Source: Io17-Chloro-G2 sp963663135 (GTDB taxonomy: Bacteria > Chloroflexota > Dehalococcoidia > Lucifugimonadales > UBA3495). From it: a DNA stretch of 64,000 nt. Positions 25,614 through 33,590 of the stretch are shown one piece after another. The translations under genes were made by a program, and so were the position numbers. The notes under the pieces were generated by a model. That model was not told the origin of the DNA, ran no database searches, and saw nothing but the letters and a program-made list of their open reading frames with translations. The stretch is from assembly GCA_963663135.2 (NCBI GenBank), contig CAXXRM010000005.1, forward strand, positions 1-64,000, in the 5' to 3' direction. Numbering within the stretch: position 1 is the stretch's first letter; each line of letters opens with the position of its first letter.

Positions 25614-26150
25614 ATGCGGAGAAATTTTCAACCTATAGGATGGCTCCTCTTGGCGTGCTGGCTGATTAGTGGGCCAGCGCTGGCCTGTGACAACGGTCCG
25701 GAGACCCATACGCCATCGGCCGGCCGGGTGGAAACCGCCGGTTCAATCTCAAATCCAACGCCGGCTTCCGCGTCTGCAGCCATCGCTTTGCCGCGGGCGG
25801 AGACCCTCCCGACCGCAGGCTCTGCCCTGATACCTGCCCCGGCGGCGGGTCCCCAATCAGCAGACGTTGCCGCTCCGCAGTTGGCGAGTCGCCCACCGAC
25901 CCCTACTGCGGCCCCAACCCCGACGCAGACACCTACGCCGGCACCCCCTCCTGATACTGCCTTTGCCGCGCCGCCAACGGCAGCCCCGGCGGCAATTCCG
26001 TCACCAGCCGCAACTCCGATGCAGACACCTACCCCGGCACCCCCTACCGATATCGCTGCGATTGACGCGTCATCAATGGAATTCCCGGCGCCAACCAAAC
26101 CCCCAGCCGCAACCCCGACGCCTGCCTCCATTCCCGTGCCATCGCTGTAA
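25614..26150 (+). pseudogene. N-terminal part of a secreted repeat/peptidase protein, separated by an IS5-like insertion
   Basis: From ATG 25614 (or GTG 25590, which has GGAAGTGAGGTGG upstream) this begins with an exported signal ending in a lipobox-like ALAC (MRRNFQPIGWLLLACWLISG..) and continues as a Pro/Ala/Thr linker for about 150 residues. It ends at a TAA at 26148-26150. The insertion sequence begins at the next base. The right part of the split protein resumes after the element at 27035 in the matching frame, reading EAETAINALPWLADGMTNDE. Other exported proteins of this window have the same signal-plus-linker design in front of a functional domain, so I read 25614-26150 and 27035-28630 as one former gene. 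The TAA is also the target duplication, see findings. Confidence 0.6.
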
Positions 26151-27034
26151 GAGGGTGTGTGAGAAATCCGGTTCAAGCTGGCTGGAGTCTTTTGAGCATG
26201 AGATGGATCATGGCTACATAAACCCAAGCCTCGCTGGTTTCCGGTAGGGCTTCATAGTCTTTGCTCAAGCGCCGGCAGCGGCCCAGCCACGCCAACGTCC
26301 GCTCCACCACCCACCGGCGGGGCAGCACCTCAAAGGAGTGAGTGTCCGGCCTCCGCCGGATCACGGTCAGCAGCCAACCGCCAGTGACCCAGGCCCAGGC
26401 TACCAACTTGCCAGCGTATGCCCCGTCAGCCCAGATCACTTTGAGCCTGGGAAACCGGCCCACCATTTTGCTCAACACCAGCTTGGCTCCATCCCGGTCC
26501 TGAATGTTGGCGGCATGTACCACGACGGCCAAGAGCAGTCCTAAAGTATCTACTGCGATGTGACGCTTGCGCCCAGCAACCTTCTTGCCTGCATCGTAGC
26601 CTCTGGGCCCCCTTTTTCCGTGGTCTTCACCGACTGGCTGTCGATGATCGCGGCGCTGGGCGTAGCCTCGTGTCCCTCAGCCTCCCGAACCCTGGGACGC
26701 AGCGCCGCCTCAATGCTCTCCCAGGTCCCATCTCTGCGCCACTTCCGAAAATACCACCAAATCGTCCCTCAGGGCGGCAGGTCATGGGGCGCCATGCGCC
26801 AGGGTATGCCGCCGCGCAGCACATACAGAACGCCATTTACTACTTCGCGCAAGTCCACGGTCCGAGGATGCCCCCTGGGTTTGCTTGGCGGCAGTAAGGG
26901 AGCTAATTCCGCCCACTGGGCGTCGGTCAAATCGCTGGGATAAGGTTTTCTGTTCATACCCCCACAATAGCAAGATTGCTGACCCACTCCCCAAGAGAAA
27001 TTCGTGCAGGTTTAGCCCTTTCTCACACACCCTC
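26151..27034. mobile_element. IS5-like insertion sequence
   Basis: An 884-bp element with terminal inverted repeats GAGGGTGTGTGAGAAA (26151-26166) and TTTCTCACACACCCTC (27019-27034), flanked by a TAA direct repeat (26148-26150 and 27035-27037). A 3-bp TNA duplication fits the IS1031-type branch of the IS5 family. It carries one minus-strand transposase gene, which is broken. It has landed inside the gene for a secreted peptidase. Confidence 0.85.
26173..26957 (-). pseudogene. IS5-family transposase with in-frame stop and frameshift
   Basis: The N-terminal part from ATG 26957 reads MNRKPYPSDLTDAQWAELAP and PWRMAPHDLPP, typical of IS5-family DDE transposases (DUF4096-like helical domain). The following codon, normally Trp (TGG), is TGA at 26771-26769. 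Reading on in the same frame gives GTIWWYFRKWRRDGTWESIE .. SAAIIDSQSVKTTEKGG, with the first catalytic Asp. At an A5G5 run (about 26607-26618) coding moves to the -1 frame, RGYDAGKKVAGRKRHIAVDT .. WADGAYAGK (second Asp) .. PRRWVVERTLAWLGRCRRLS with the catalytic Glu. Many IS5 elements use a -1 shift, so the second lesion may be programmed; the TGA is not, and makes this copy non-functional unless read through. Confidence 0.75.
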
Positions 27035-27061
27035 TAAGAAGCAGAAACGGCCATAAACGCG

Positions 27062-28630
27062 TTGCCGTGGTTGGCGGACGGGATGACCAATGACGAGCCG
27101 GAAGTGGCCCTGCAACTGCGGATACTGGCGTCGCACACCCCCGCGGCCTTATGGGATCTGGTGCATAAGCCCTGGATGCAAGACGACCTGTCCAAGTCAG
27201 AACAGCAAGCAATCTTTTTTCTCTCACTGATTGCCAGTTCCGATCAGAAGTTGGTCCAGAGAATCATCGGAATGCCCTTCTTCATCACAATTGAATTGGA
27301 GGACACTTCGATACTGCAAACGCTGAGCGCTGTTCACGGAGAGGACCTGCGTTGGCTCTTGGACCATCCGTCGGTTGCCGGAGGAATCACCGATGATCAA
27401 ATGGCGACGGTGGCGCTGTTGCGACTGGAAAGAAGGCGTCCAGAGATCGCAGCAGCAGTGATGACCCTTCCTTGGGTCCGAGACGGGATAGACGCCTCAG
27501 AGGAGAATCCTGTCCTGAAATTGCTGGAGTTGGCGCTAGATTCCCGCCAGGTCTTCCAGGCTGTGGCGACCAGGCGGTGGGTGCGGGATGGGCTGAATCC
27601 AGACGAAACGGTCGTTCTTGGGAGGCTGCGGGGTATCTCGGGGACGACCTTGGCCAAGCGAGACCAAGCGGCAGCTCTGCGGATCATTAATATGCCCTTC
27701 CTGGAGAGCGTTGATGGCATGGATGCCGCGGCAGTCGTTTCGTTGCACCGGCTGTTCTGGGAACCCGGCGGGGAGGATTACCTGGGTAACGTCCTGTCTC
27801 ATCCGTCGTTGCGCAGCGGAATCACTGATGACCAGGCAATGGTCGTGGCGGTCCTGGGTTTAGTCATGAAGGACCGGCCGGACCTGCTGAATACCCTGCT
27901 CGATCTGGGACCGGATGCCGTCGAGAAACGGGTGATCCAACTTCCTCTTCGCGGGAAGGTGACGTTGTCGGTCCTCAACATCAGGCCTGGAATATATAGC
28001 ACCCTGGATAAACTGGAGCAAATGGTGCGGGCCCAGGAAGAGTTTATGGGGGTGTCCTTCCCGAGAAGCTATGTCGGCTTGCTGGTAGCGAATGCCACCG
28101 AGGCCTCGGGCGGAGGAGGGGGCACCGGCCTCTTGACCATTGACCCCGGTTGGGCAGAAAGCACTTACTTCATCGCGCACGAGGTGGCCCACATTTATTG
28201 GACCTTCTTCCCGTCATGGATTGCCGAGGGCGGCGCGGACTTTATGACCACCGTATCGGCGGGCACCCAGTTTGAAACTCACCAATGCAACCTCTCCGAC
28301 AACCTCTTTGGTCTCGACCAGCTCTATTCGGACCTCAGTGAGAGAGGACAGTCCACGGGCATCATCAGGCAGTCGGGCTGCGCCTACACCCTGGGACGTG
28401 GTCTGTTCCTGGACCTGCACGAAACCCTGGGCTATGAGGCTTTTCGGCAGGGATTTGCTACGCTGTACACCTCGATGCGGGACCAAGAGCATTTCGACCG
28501 ATGCAACGACCAGGAAAGGGGCTTGTGCTACCTGAGGGCCGCATTGATCACCAGCGCTGCGCCGACGTCTGCAGCCCTGGCCCAGCCGGTAATCGACAAC
28601 TGGTACCACGGCCCTGGATGGGTCCGTTAG
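27062..28630 (+). CDS. secreted repeat protein with C-terminal zinc-metallopeptidase domain (3' part of the split gene)
   Basis: 522 residues from TTG 27062; in the ancestral gene the frame came from 25614. The first 290 residues hold about eight repeats of 30-45 residues with a hallmark like LPWVRDGIDASEENPVLKLL, HPSVAGGITDDQMATVALL and RRWVRDGLNPDETVVLGRL, probably paired helices. Residues about 300-420 are a gluzincin-type peptidase: HEVAH at 373-377 gives two His ligands and the catalytic Glu374, and EGGADF (Glu389) provides the third ligand. After the insertion, the downstream part lacks a signal peptide and may not be exported or expressed. Expected original role: extracytoplasmic protease. 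The repeat plus HExxH architecture is the useful observation; the family name is unknown to me. Confidence 0.65.
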   Translation: MPWLADGMTNDEPEVALQLRILASHTPAALWDLVHKPWMQDDLSKSEQQAIFFLSLIASSDQKLVQRIIGMPFFITIELEDTSILQTLSAVHGEDLRWLLDHPSVAGGITDDQMATVALLRLERRRPEIAAAVMTLPWVRDGIDASEENPVLKLLELALDSRQVFQAVATRRWVRDGLNPDETVVLGRLRGISGTTLAKRDQAAALRIINMPFLESVDGMDAAAVVSLHRLFWEPGGEDYLGNVLSHPSLRSGITDDQAMVVAVLGLVMKDRPDLLNTLLDLGPDAVEKRVIQLPLRGKVTLSVLNIRPGIYSTLDKLEQMVRAQEEFMGVSFPRSYVGLLVANATEASGGGGGTGLLTIDPGWAESTYFIAHEVAHIYWTFFPSWIAEGGADFMTTVSAGTQFETHQCNLSDNLFGLDQLYSDLSERGQSTGIIRQSGCAYTLGRGLFLDLHETLGYEAFRQGFATLYTSMRDQEHFDRCNDQERGLCYLRAALITSAAPTSAALAQPVIDNWYHGPGWVR

Positions 28631-28974
28631 TGGATGTTTCGTCCTTGGACGGCCATCCCCGCCTGCACCGATTTCCAGGAAGTCCTTAGAAGGCTACTAC
28701 CCACTCAAAAGTTTGTAATACAGTGCCACACGGCTCCACTTCCTTCGACCAGGCAGACTGAATTCATAACTCTACCCAGGTCGCCGGTCTTCTGGGAAAA
28801 CTCTTGCGTCCGCAGAGAAAGTTGCGTCCTGTGGGCCAGAGCGGCAGGCGGGCGCGGAGGAAGGGCCTGACTAATCAGTACCCATACAGCCGTGGCGCAG
28901 AGACCAACTTGAAACGTGGAGCCGGCACGGTGGAGACTGGCCCCACTATAGGGAACCGGAGGTGAAGCACTCCC
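28631..28974. other. gap without recognisable gene
   Basis: No conserved gene, RNA or repeat is apparent. GGAGG at about 28960 is the ribosome-binding site for the next small gene. Confidence 0.4.
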
Positions 28975-29181
28975 ATGATGTCGTTAAGGCTCGGAGGCCC
29001 CGGCCCGGGACCTACGATCGGGTGCGGCGCCTTGCTCGCTCTGCTGGGGTTGATCTTGATTTCGCCGGTGGGCGCTTTCCTGATTAAGGCCCTGGGCTGG
29101 ATCGTGTTGGTGGTGGGCGTGGCAGTTATCGTAATCGGAGTCCTCGCCTGGTTGTCGCGAGACCGGCAAGGCTACAATTAA
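28975..29181 (+). CDS. small two-helix membrane protein
   Basis: A 68-residue protein with two long hydrophobic helices (residues 15-36 and 39-59), a Gly/Pro-rich N-terminus and a charged tail (WLSRDRQGYN). A GGAGGTG ribosome-binding site lies about 9 bases before the tandem ATG ATG start. Monocistronic and convergent with the VOC gene. No family recognised. Confidence 0.55.
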   Translation: MMSLRLGGPGPGPTIGCGALLALLGLILISPVGAFLIKALGWIVLVVGVAVIVIGVLAWLSRDRQGYN

Positions 29182-29218
29182 CCGCCCACCCCTGGCCGCC
29201 CGCCCCGACCCATCAAAT

Positions 29219-29599
29219 TTAATCCCGCTGCAACAACTCGATACGGACGTCGTCAGGGGTACGCACAAACGCAACGCGGACGCCGGGCCTGATGGTGGTC
29301 GGCTCCCTGGAGAATTCGGCACCCCGAGCTTTCAAATCCGCCACCACTTCATCGATGTTGTCCACCCGGAACCCAAAGTGGTCCAATCCCAGGTGAGGGT
29401 CCCGCAGCGACGCCGGAGTGGAGTCATCGGCCTCGGCGATGAATATCGTCAGGCCGTCGAGGTCCACATCCACCCTGGGCTGGCCGTCGGACTGAATGGA
29501 CTCGTTGATGCTTGCATCGAATATCCGGTTCAAATACCGGGCCGCCTCCATGGGGTCCCGGCTGCGCAGATGAATGTGGTCGTAGGTGTATTTCGCCAT
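29219..29599 (-). CDS. VOC superfamily (glyoxalase/bleomycin resistance/dioxygenase) protein
   Basis: A 126-residue single-module VOC protein starting at ATG 29599, directly behind GGAGGAATGAT. The pattern matches glyoxalase-like domains: YDHIHLRSRDPMEAARYLNR with a His ligand early, LDGLTIFIAEADD, GLDHFGFRVDNIDEVVADLK with the second His, and VAFVRTPDDVRIELLQRD with the Glu ligand near the end. Such proteins bind a divalent metal; the reaction cannot be named. Confidence 0.85.
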   Translation of the reverse strand: MAKYTYDHIHLRSRDPMEAARYLNRIFDASINESIQSDGQPRVDVDLDGLTIFIAEADDSTPASLRDPHLGLDHFGFRVDNIDEVVADLKARGAEFSREPTTIRPGVRVAFVRTPDDVRIELLQRD

Positions 29600-29695
29600 A
29601 TCATTCCTCCTCAATGCCGGTAGCATCGCCGCTCCGCCCGGAGTGTGGCGCAGACTCTAACGATGAATGATTGAGGCAGGCTCCCGGCCCGCTAA

Positions 29696-29722
29696 AATTA
29701 TCCCCGGCGAACACCACTGTCA
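29696..29722 (-). promoter_or_regulatory. candidate promoter of the VOC gene
   Basis: On the minus strand TTGACA (29722-29717) and GATAAT (29701-29696) are separated by 15 bases, a little short; TAATTT one step on gives 17. It lies about 100 bases before the VOC start codon. Confidence 0.4.
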
Positions 29723-29811
29723 AGCCAGTTGCTTTCAGTAGTCACTAAATCTCCCGTCATAACTACGAAAATAGGCCATATTATCCTCATGGGTGGCTTT
29801 GTCAAAGCCAT

Positions 29812-29985
29812 CCGTCATTCTCGCCGCAGCGGGAATCCAGAGCCCTTTCTCCCATCCAACCTGATGCGGGTATGCAGGAATGTTCCAGGTGGGACGCCGG
29901 ACTGTCCACCCGGCGCACTTTAGCTGGCAAAACCGTGTTGGCGCATGACCAGGGCCCTGGATTCCCGTTGCGACGAGCTTGACGG
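29812..29985. repeat. R element, full copy, core reversed relative to 10536-10711
   Basis: 174 bp. The left arm begins CCGTCATTCTCGCCGCAGCG; the right arm (TGGATTCCCGTTGCGACGAG..) is its imperfect inverse. The core includes GTATGCAGGAATGTTCCAGG, the reverse complement of the core at 10536-10711. The outer sequence ACGAAAATAGGCCAT (from about 29764) belongs to the longer form of the element seen at 48035-48300 and in the 249-bp tandem units. Confidence 0.75.
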
Positions 29986-30022
29986 GGGGCAATTGGAATA
30001 CCATCAATGTCAACGCCGAAGA

Positions 30023-30051
30023 TTGACGGCCAACCCCGCTCCGCTTACAAT
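30023..30051 (+). promoter_or_regulatory. promoter of the cobalamin riboswitch operon
   Basis: TTGACG (30023-30028) and TACAAT (30046-30051) are spaced by exactly 17 bases and lie about 45 bases before the riboswitch aptamer. Confidence 0.6.
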
Positions 30052-30095
30052 TCCGTAGATGGCTGGTTCGCCGGCCCTCAACAACAACCGAGATA

Positions 30096-30230
30096 CAGCC
30101 TGAAGGTGGCCCCGGGTTTCGGGGCTTGAAAGGGAAGCCGGTGCGAGTCCGGCGCGGTCCCGCCACTGTAACCGGTTAGCGCCCATACTGGGTGCATAAA
30201 CCGGGAGCCAGGAGACCTGCCTCAGGCTTG
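30096..30230 (+). ncRNA. cobalamin (B12) riboswitch
   Basis: The B12 box AGCCAGGAGACCTGCC is at 30206-30221. Upstream the conserved core is readable as AAGGGAAGCCGGTGCGAGTC (30130-30149) and GCGGTCCCGCCACTGTAACC. The closing P1 helix is AGCCTGA (30097-30103) with TCAGGCT (30222-30228). This is the full consensus of an adenosylcobalamin-type riboswitch. When bound, the aptamer is expected to lower expression of the downstream cobalamin genes. A Rho-independent terminator follows directly. Confidence 0.95.
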
Positions 30231-30276
30231 ACTTGACGGACCTTCGCGGACAAGGGCGCCAGTCATGAAACGCATG

Positions 30277-30304
30277 AGCCTGGCCTAGTTGTCAGGCTTT
30301 TTTG
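30277..30304 (+). terminator. expression-platform terminator of the cobalamin riboswitch
   Basis: AGCCTG and CAGGCT flank a 10-base loop and are followed by seven Ts. The 3' arm TCAGGCT is the same sequence as the 3' strand of riboswitch P1, so one 5' strand can pair with either. That is a simple basis for switching between read-through and termination. Confidence 0.75.
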
Positions 30305-30338
30305 TTAAATCCAGAGTTTCCCGGCCCTATCGGTCTGA

Positions 30339-30671
30339 ATGCCATCCACTCGACTGAATATCATAGTATGCGTAGACGCCAGACGATGCCTGGCGTTAAA
30401 TTTCCGGGGCCGCAACAGCCTGGAACTGCTGCAGGACCTCCAGGACCAAGTGGTTACGGAGGGTTTGGCGGAACAGGTGCAAGCCACGCCCTGCCAGTGT
30501 ATCTTCGGATGCACCTACGGGCCCAGGATAGACGCAATCAACCGGGACACGCACCGCAAGACCTTGTATGGAGCCGTCAACGGGACCGTGTCTATCTCGG
30601 TCCGCGGCAGGGTCCGGATGGAGCAAATTCCGGAGGACTTGCAGCAATTGATTCAGGGCAACCTGAACTGA
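30339..30671 (+). CDS. thioredoxin-like [2Fe-2S] ferredoxin
   Basis: A 110-residue protein, first gene after the riboswitch. Cysteines at residues 11, 17, 53, 55 and 59 fall in IIVCVDARRC and TPCQCIFGCTYGPRID, the pattern of thioredoxin-fold [2Fe-2S] ferredoxins (NuoE/CbiW-like): two Cys after the first strand and a PC.C..GC cluster later. In corrinoid gene clusters such ferredoxins are thought to supply electrons, for example for cobalt reduction or ring chemistry. Control by the B12 riboswitch supports a role in cobalamin metabolism. The precise partner is not known. Confidence 0.65.
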   Translation: MPSTRLNIIVCVDARRCLALNFRGRNSLELLQDLQDQVVTEGLAEQVQATPCQCIFGCTYGPRIDAINRDTHRKTLYGAVNGTVSISVRGRVRMEQIPEDLQQLIQGNLN

Positions 30672-30712
30672 AAGGACGCATTAACTGAAGGGACGCACTA
30701 ACTGGAGAGACG

Positions 30713-31096
30713 ATGTTGCAGCAGATTTTGGAAGACTGTAAGCAAGGGTTTGCCGAAGTAGTGCTCATGTTGTCCAACGAGGCAGCCTCTGCCGAGGTTT
30801 ACACCATGTTCGACGACCTGAGGTTCAGCGATGACGGCAACATCGTTACCTGCATGGCTGAGGGCGGCACGCACCTGCATCTGTACATGGACCAGGTCAA
30901 ACAAGCCCGGTTTATCCACAGGACCAACGATGACGGGTTGCCCAGCTACTCCCTCTGGCTTATGAGCGAGGCCGACGAACCCTTGTTGCGGGTCTACTTG
31001 AGGAAGTCCGAGCAGGATGAAACCAACCAACCTCGCCACGACCACTTCATGGGCCTCATCGAAAAATACGGCGAGACGGTAGACCTGGCCTCCTGA
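30713..31096 (+). CDS. ChuX/HutX-like (HemS-fold) protein
   Basis: A 127-residue soluble protein, 41 bases behind the ferredoxin-like gene. The sequence GNIVTCMAEGGTHLHLYMDQ, then VKQARFIHRTNDDGLPSYSL and LLRVYLRKSEQDE resembles the C-terminal part of ChuX/HutX/HemS haem-handling proteins, where a His on this strand binds haem and the pattern ends in xVFVGRDE. Those proteins bind or degrade haem or related tetrapyrroles. In a cobalamin operon a tetrapyrrole-binding function makes sense, but it could be another family with a similar fold. Similarity is by eye only. Confidence 0.45.
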   Translation: MLQQILEDCKQGFAEVVLMLSNEAASAEVYTMFDDLRFSDDGNIVTCMAEGGTHLHLYMDQVKQARFIHRTNDDGLPSYSLWLMSEADEPLLRVYLRKSEQDETNQPRHDHFMGLIEKYGETVDLAS

Positions 31097-31200
31097 CCGG
31101 TGAATGTTCGGATCAATGTTTTGAAGACCAAGTTGTGCAGACCAACTCTTTGTCGAAATCTGAAACCAGTGAAGGGACTTTCGATTGTCATTGAACCTAT

Positions 31201-31375
31201 CCGTCATTCTCGCCGCAGCGGGAATCCAGAGCCCTGGTCATCCTCCAAGACGGTTATGCCAACTAACACGCGCCGGGTGGAAACGTCGACTTCGCACCTT
31301 TACCATTCCTGCAGACCCGTATCAGGTTGGATGGGAGCAAGGGCTCTGGATTCCCGCTGCGGCGAGAATGACGGG
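31201..31375. repeat. R element, full copy, between the two parts of the cobalamin cluster
   Basis: 175 bp with arms CCGTCATTCTCGCCGCAGCG and CGCTGCGGCGAGAATGACGG, which are exact inverses; the core (TATGCCAACTAACACGCGCC) is in the same orientation as at 10536. It lies between the ChuX-like gene and cbiA, so it is transcribed as part of the operon or has split it. A hairpin of this size could weaken read-through. Confidence 0.75.
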
Positions 31376-31456
31376 GGACAATCGAAAGCCCTTGGGCGCA
31401 TTAGACCACCAGGGAGCAACTCCCAGGACGGCGCGTAAGAGCGAGGAGCGCAGATA

Positions 31457-32839
31457 GTGGCGGCTACCGTGGTAATTGCCGGCGTGCGCAGTGGGGTGGG
31501 CAAAACCACCATCGCCACCGGCATCATGGGCGCGTTGACCCGCCGGGGCCTGTCCGTACAGCCCTTCAAGGCTGGCCCCGACTACATCGATCCCAGCTAC
31601 CACGCCCTGGCCTGCGGTGTGCCAAGCCGAAACCTGGATTCCTGGCTGCTGCCCCACTCCACGGTGCTGGAGCTTTTTCAGAGGGCTTCCGGCAAAAGAC
31701 AGGTGTCGGTGGTGGAGGGCGTGATGGGCGTCTTCGACGGCCACTCCAGCCTGGACGAAGAAGGCTCCACTGCCCAACTAGCCAAGCTGATCAACGCGCC
31801 GGTGGTGCTGGTGGCCGACGCTTCCAAAGTCGCCCGCAGCGTCGCCGCCGAAATTCTGGGCTACCAGCTGTTTGATCGCGGTCTGAACCTGGCGGGCGTT
31901 ATCCTCAACGGCGTTGGCGGCCCACGCCACCTGGAGTTTTGCAAACCCCAGATCGAGGCCACCACCGGCCTTCCTGTCCTGGGGTACCTTCCCCGCAACG
32001 AGGCCCTGGTCCAGCCGGAGCGGCACTTGGGACTGATTCCCACGGTGGAAGGCACGGTTGCCCGCCAGTGGTACGACGCCCTGATACAGCAGGTTGAAGA
32101 GACCATCGACGTGGACCGGGTCCTGGCGATTGCATCCGGCGCCGGTGTTGGCTCCCCAACACAAGCCGCGGAATCTTTCCCGGCTAACCCGGAGCGCAAG
32201 CGGGCCGTCATCGCAGTGGCCCAGGACCGCGCCTTCAGTTTTTACTACCAGGATTCCCTGGACCTGCTGGAGGCCTGGGGAGCGGAGTTGGCTCCGTTCA
32301 GTCCCTTGGAGGACGAACACCTGCCAGATGGAGTGGGCGGCATCTACCTGGGAGGCGGTTTCCCGGAAATGTTCGCCGCCGAGCTTTCGGAGAACAAACC
32401 GATGCGGGACGCCATTAGGGGTGCGGTGGAACGACGGGTCCCCGTCTACGCCGAGTGCGGCGGTCTTATGTACCTGGGCCAAAGCCTGGCCGACCTGGAA
32501 GGGAAAGAGCACCCGATGTTGGGAGTGATCCCGGCGGTTTCCCGCATGTCGGACAAGCGGTTGACCCTGGGTTACCGGGAGGTGGAGGCCGCGTCCGACG
32601 GCCCGCTGCTGCGGAAGGGCCAGCGAGTCCGTGGCCACGAATTCCACTGGTCCACCCTGGACCAACCGCCGTCCGCCGGGCAATCGGTCTACCGGGTGGT
32701 GAACCAGGACAACCGGATGGAAGGTTTTCAGGTCGGCAGCGTCTGGGCATCCTACATACACGTTCACCTGGGAAGTCACCCTTCCCTGCCCCGGCGATTT
32801 GTGGACACCTGCGCCGCAACCGTCCCGTCGGATACCTGA
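31457..32839 (+). CDS. cbiA: cobyrinate a,c-diamide synthase
   Basis: 460 residues from GTG 31457. CbiA/CobB uses glutamine and ATP to amidate the a and c side chains of cobyrinic acid. The N-terminal P-loop ATPase domain begins VVIAGVRSGVGKTTIATGIM (Lys16/Thr17) with KAGPDYIDPSYH and VVEGVMGVFDG. The C-terminal class I glutaminase has the nucleophile Cys334 in VYAECGGLMYLG and its His in FHWST. Both halves are complete. It is the first of six cobalamin genes on this strand. The ABC order of neighbours suggests it works on cobyrinic acid taken up or made elsewhere, as no corrin-ring genes are in view. Confidence 0.95.
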   Translation: MAATVVIAGVRSGVGKTTIATGIMGALTRRGLSVQPFKAGPDYIDPSYHALACGVPSRNLDSWLLPHSTVLELFQRASGKRQVSVVEGVMGVFDGHSSLDEEGSTAQLAKLINAPVVLVADASKVARSVAAEILGYQLFDRGLNLAGVILNGVGGPRHLEFCKPQIEATTGLPVLGYLPRNEALVQPERHLGLIPTVEGTVARQWYDALIQQVEETIDVDRVLAIASGAGVGSPTQAAESFPANPERKRAVIAVAQDRAFSFYYQDSLDLLEAWGAELAPFSPLEDEHLPDGVGGIYLGGGFPEMFAAELSENKPMRDAIRGAVERRVPVYAECGGLMYLGQSLADLEGKEHPMLGVIPAVSRMSDKRLTLGYREVEAASDGPLLRKGQRVRGHEFHWSTLDQPPSAGQSVYRVVNQDNRMEGFQVGSVWASYIHVHLGSHPSLPRRFVDTCAATVPSDT

Positions 32840-32935
32840 ACTCGGAATATCCAGGCAGAACAGGGTTTTACGGTCAGGCCGGGTGTTAGGATATTCTCGG
32901 CCTCGACGCACAGCTAGGAACTTTGGGGGTGACAA

Positions 32936-33508
32936 ATGGCCACGGAACCGGTTAGTCAGGAGGAGCCTCAGTCGGTCAAGGGACCTCGCATCAACAAGGG
33001 TTTGGTCATCGTCAATACCGGCAACGGCAAGGGAAAGACCACCGCGGCGATGGGCCTGCTCTTCCGAGCGTGGGGCCGCGACCTGAAGGTAATCATGCTC
33101 CAGTTCATCAAACACTCCACAGCCAACTTCGGCGAGCAGCGGGCCGCCAAAAAGATTGGCGTGGAAATGCGCGCCATGGGCGATGGCTTCACCTGGCGGT
33201 CCAAGGACCTGGAAGAGTCCGCAGACATGGCCCGGGCCCATTGGGAAGACTGCAAAGAGGTCATTGCCGCGGGGCAGCACGACGTAATCGTTCTCGACGA
33301 ATTCACCTACCCCATGCACTACGGCTGGATACCCGTGGAGGAAGTGATCCAGGTTTTGAAGGACCGGCCGGAGATGCAGCACGTGATCATCACCGGGCGC
33401 CACGCCCCCGAAGCCCTGGTGGAATTCGCCGACCTGGTCACCGAGATGAACGTGGTGAAACACCCCTACCAAAGCGGCATCAAAGCCCAGCCCGGCGTTG
33501 AGTTCTAG
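32936..33508 (+). CDS. cobO: cob(I)yrinic acid a,c-diamide adenosyltransferase
   Basis: 190 residues, CobO/BtuR/CobA family. The enzyme transfers the adenosyl group of ATP to Co(I) of the corrinoid. The signature P-loop GLVIVNTGNGKGKTTAAMGL is at residues 22-41, followed by IMLQFIKHSTANFGEQRAAK, DVIVLDEFTYPMHYGWI and VIITGRHAPEALVEFADLVT. Start ATG 32936. The N-terminal 20 polar residues are normal for the family. Located 96 bases after cbiA. Confidence 0.95.
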   Translation: MATEPVSQEEPQSVKGPRINKGLVIVNTGNGKGKTTAAMGLLFRAWGRDLKVIMLQFIKHSTANFGEQRAAKKIGVEMRAMGDGFTWRSKDLEESADMARAHWEDCKEVIAAGQHDVIVLDEFTYPMHYGWIPVEEVIQVLKDRPEMQHVIITGRHAPEALVEFADLVTEMNVVKHPYQSGIKAQPGVEF

Positions 33509-33590
33509 GCCAACCCGTTGGCCCGGCTGATTCCGGCCCAATCAATACCAAGTCCCGCAAACGCCGGCGCACCGCCGAAGGAGCCCTGAA

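Noticed and set aside
26769..26771. TGA as a recoded Trp codon in the IS5 transposase, as evidence for an alternative genetic code
   Set aside because: Other genes here end at TGA without extended homology after it, so the standard code applies and the TGA is a nonsense mutation.
26560..26943. 127-codon plus-strand frame inside the IS5-like element
   Set aside because: It is antisense to the transposase, whose catalytic motifs are readable on the minus strand.
31778..33541. 587-codon minus-strand frame across cbiA and cobO
   Set aside because: Both genes on the plus strand have complete diagnostic motifs; the minus frame has none.
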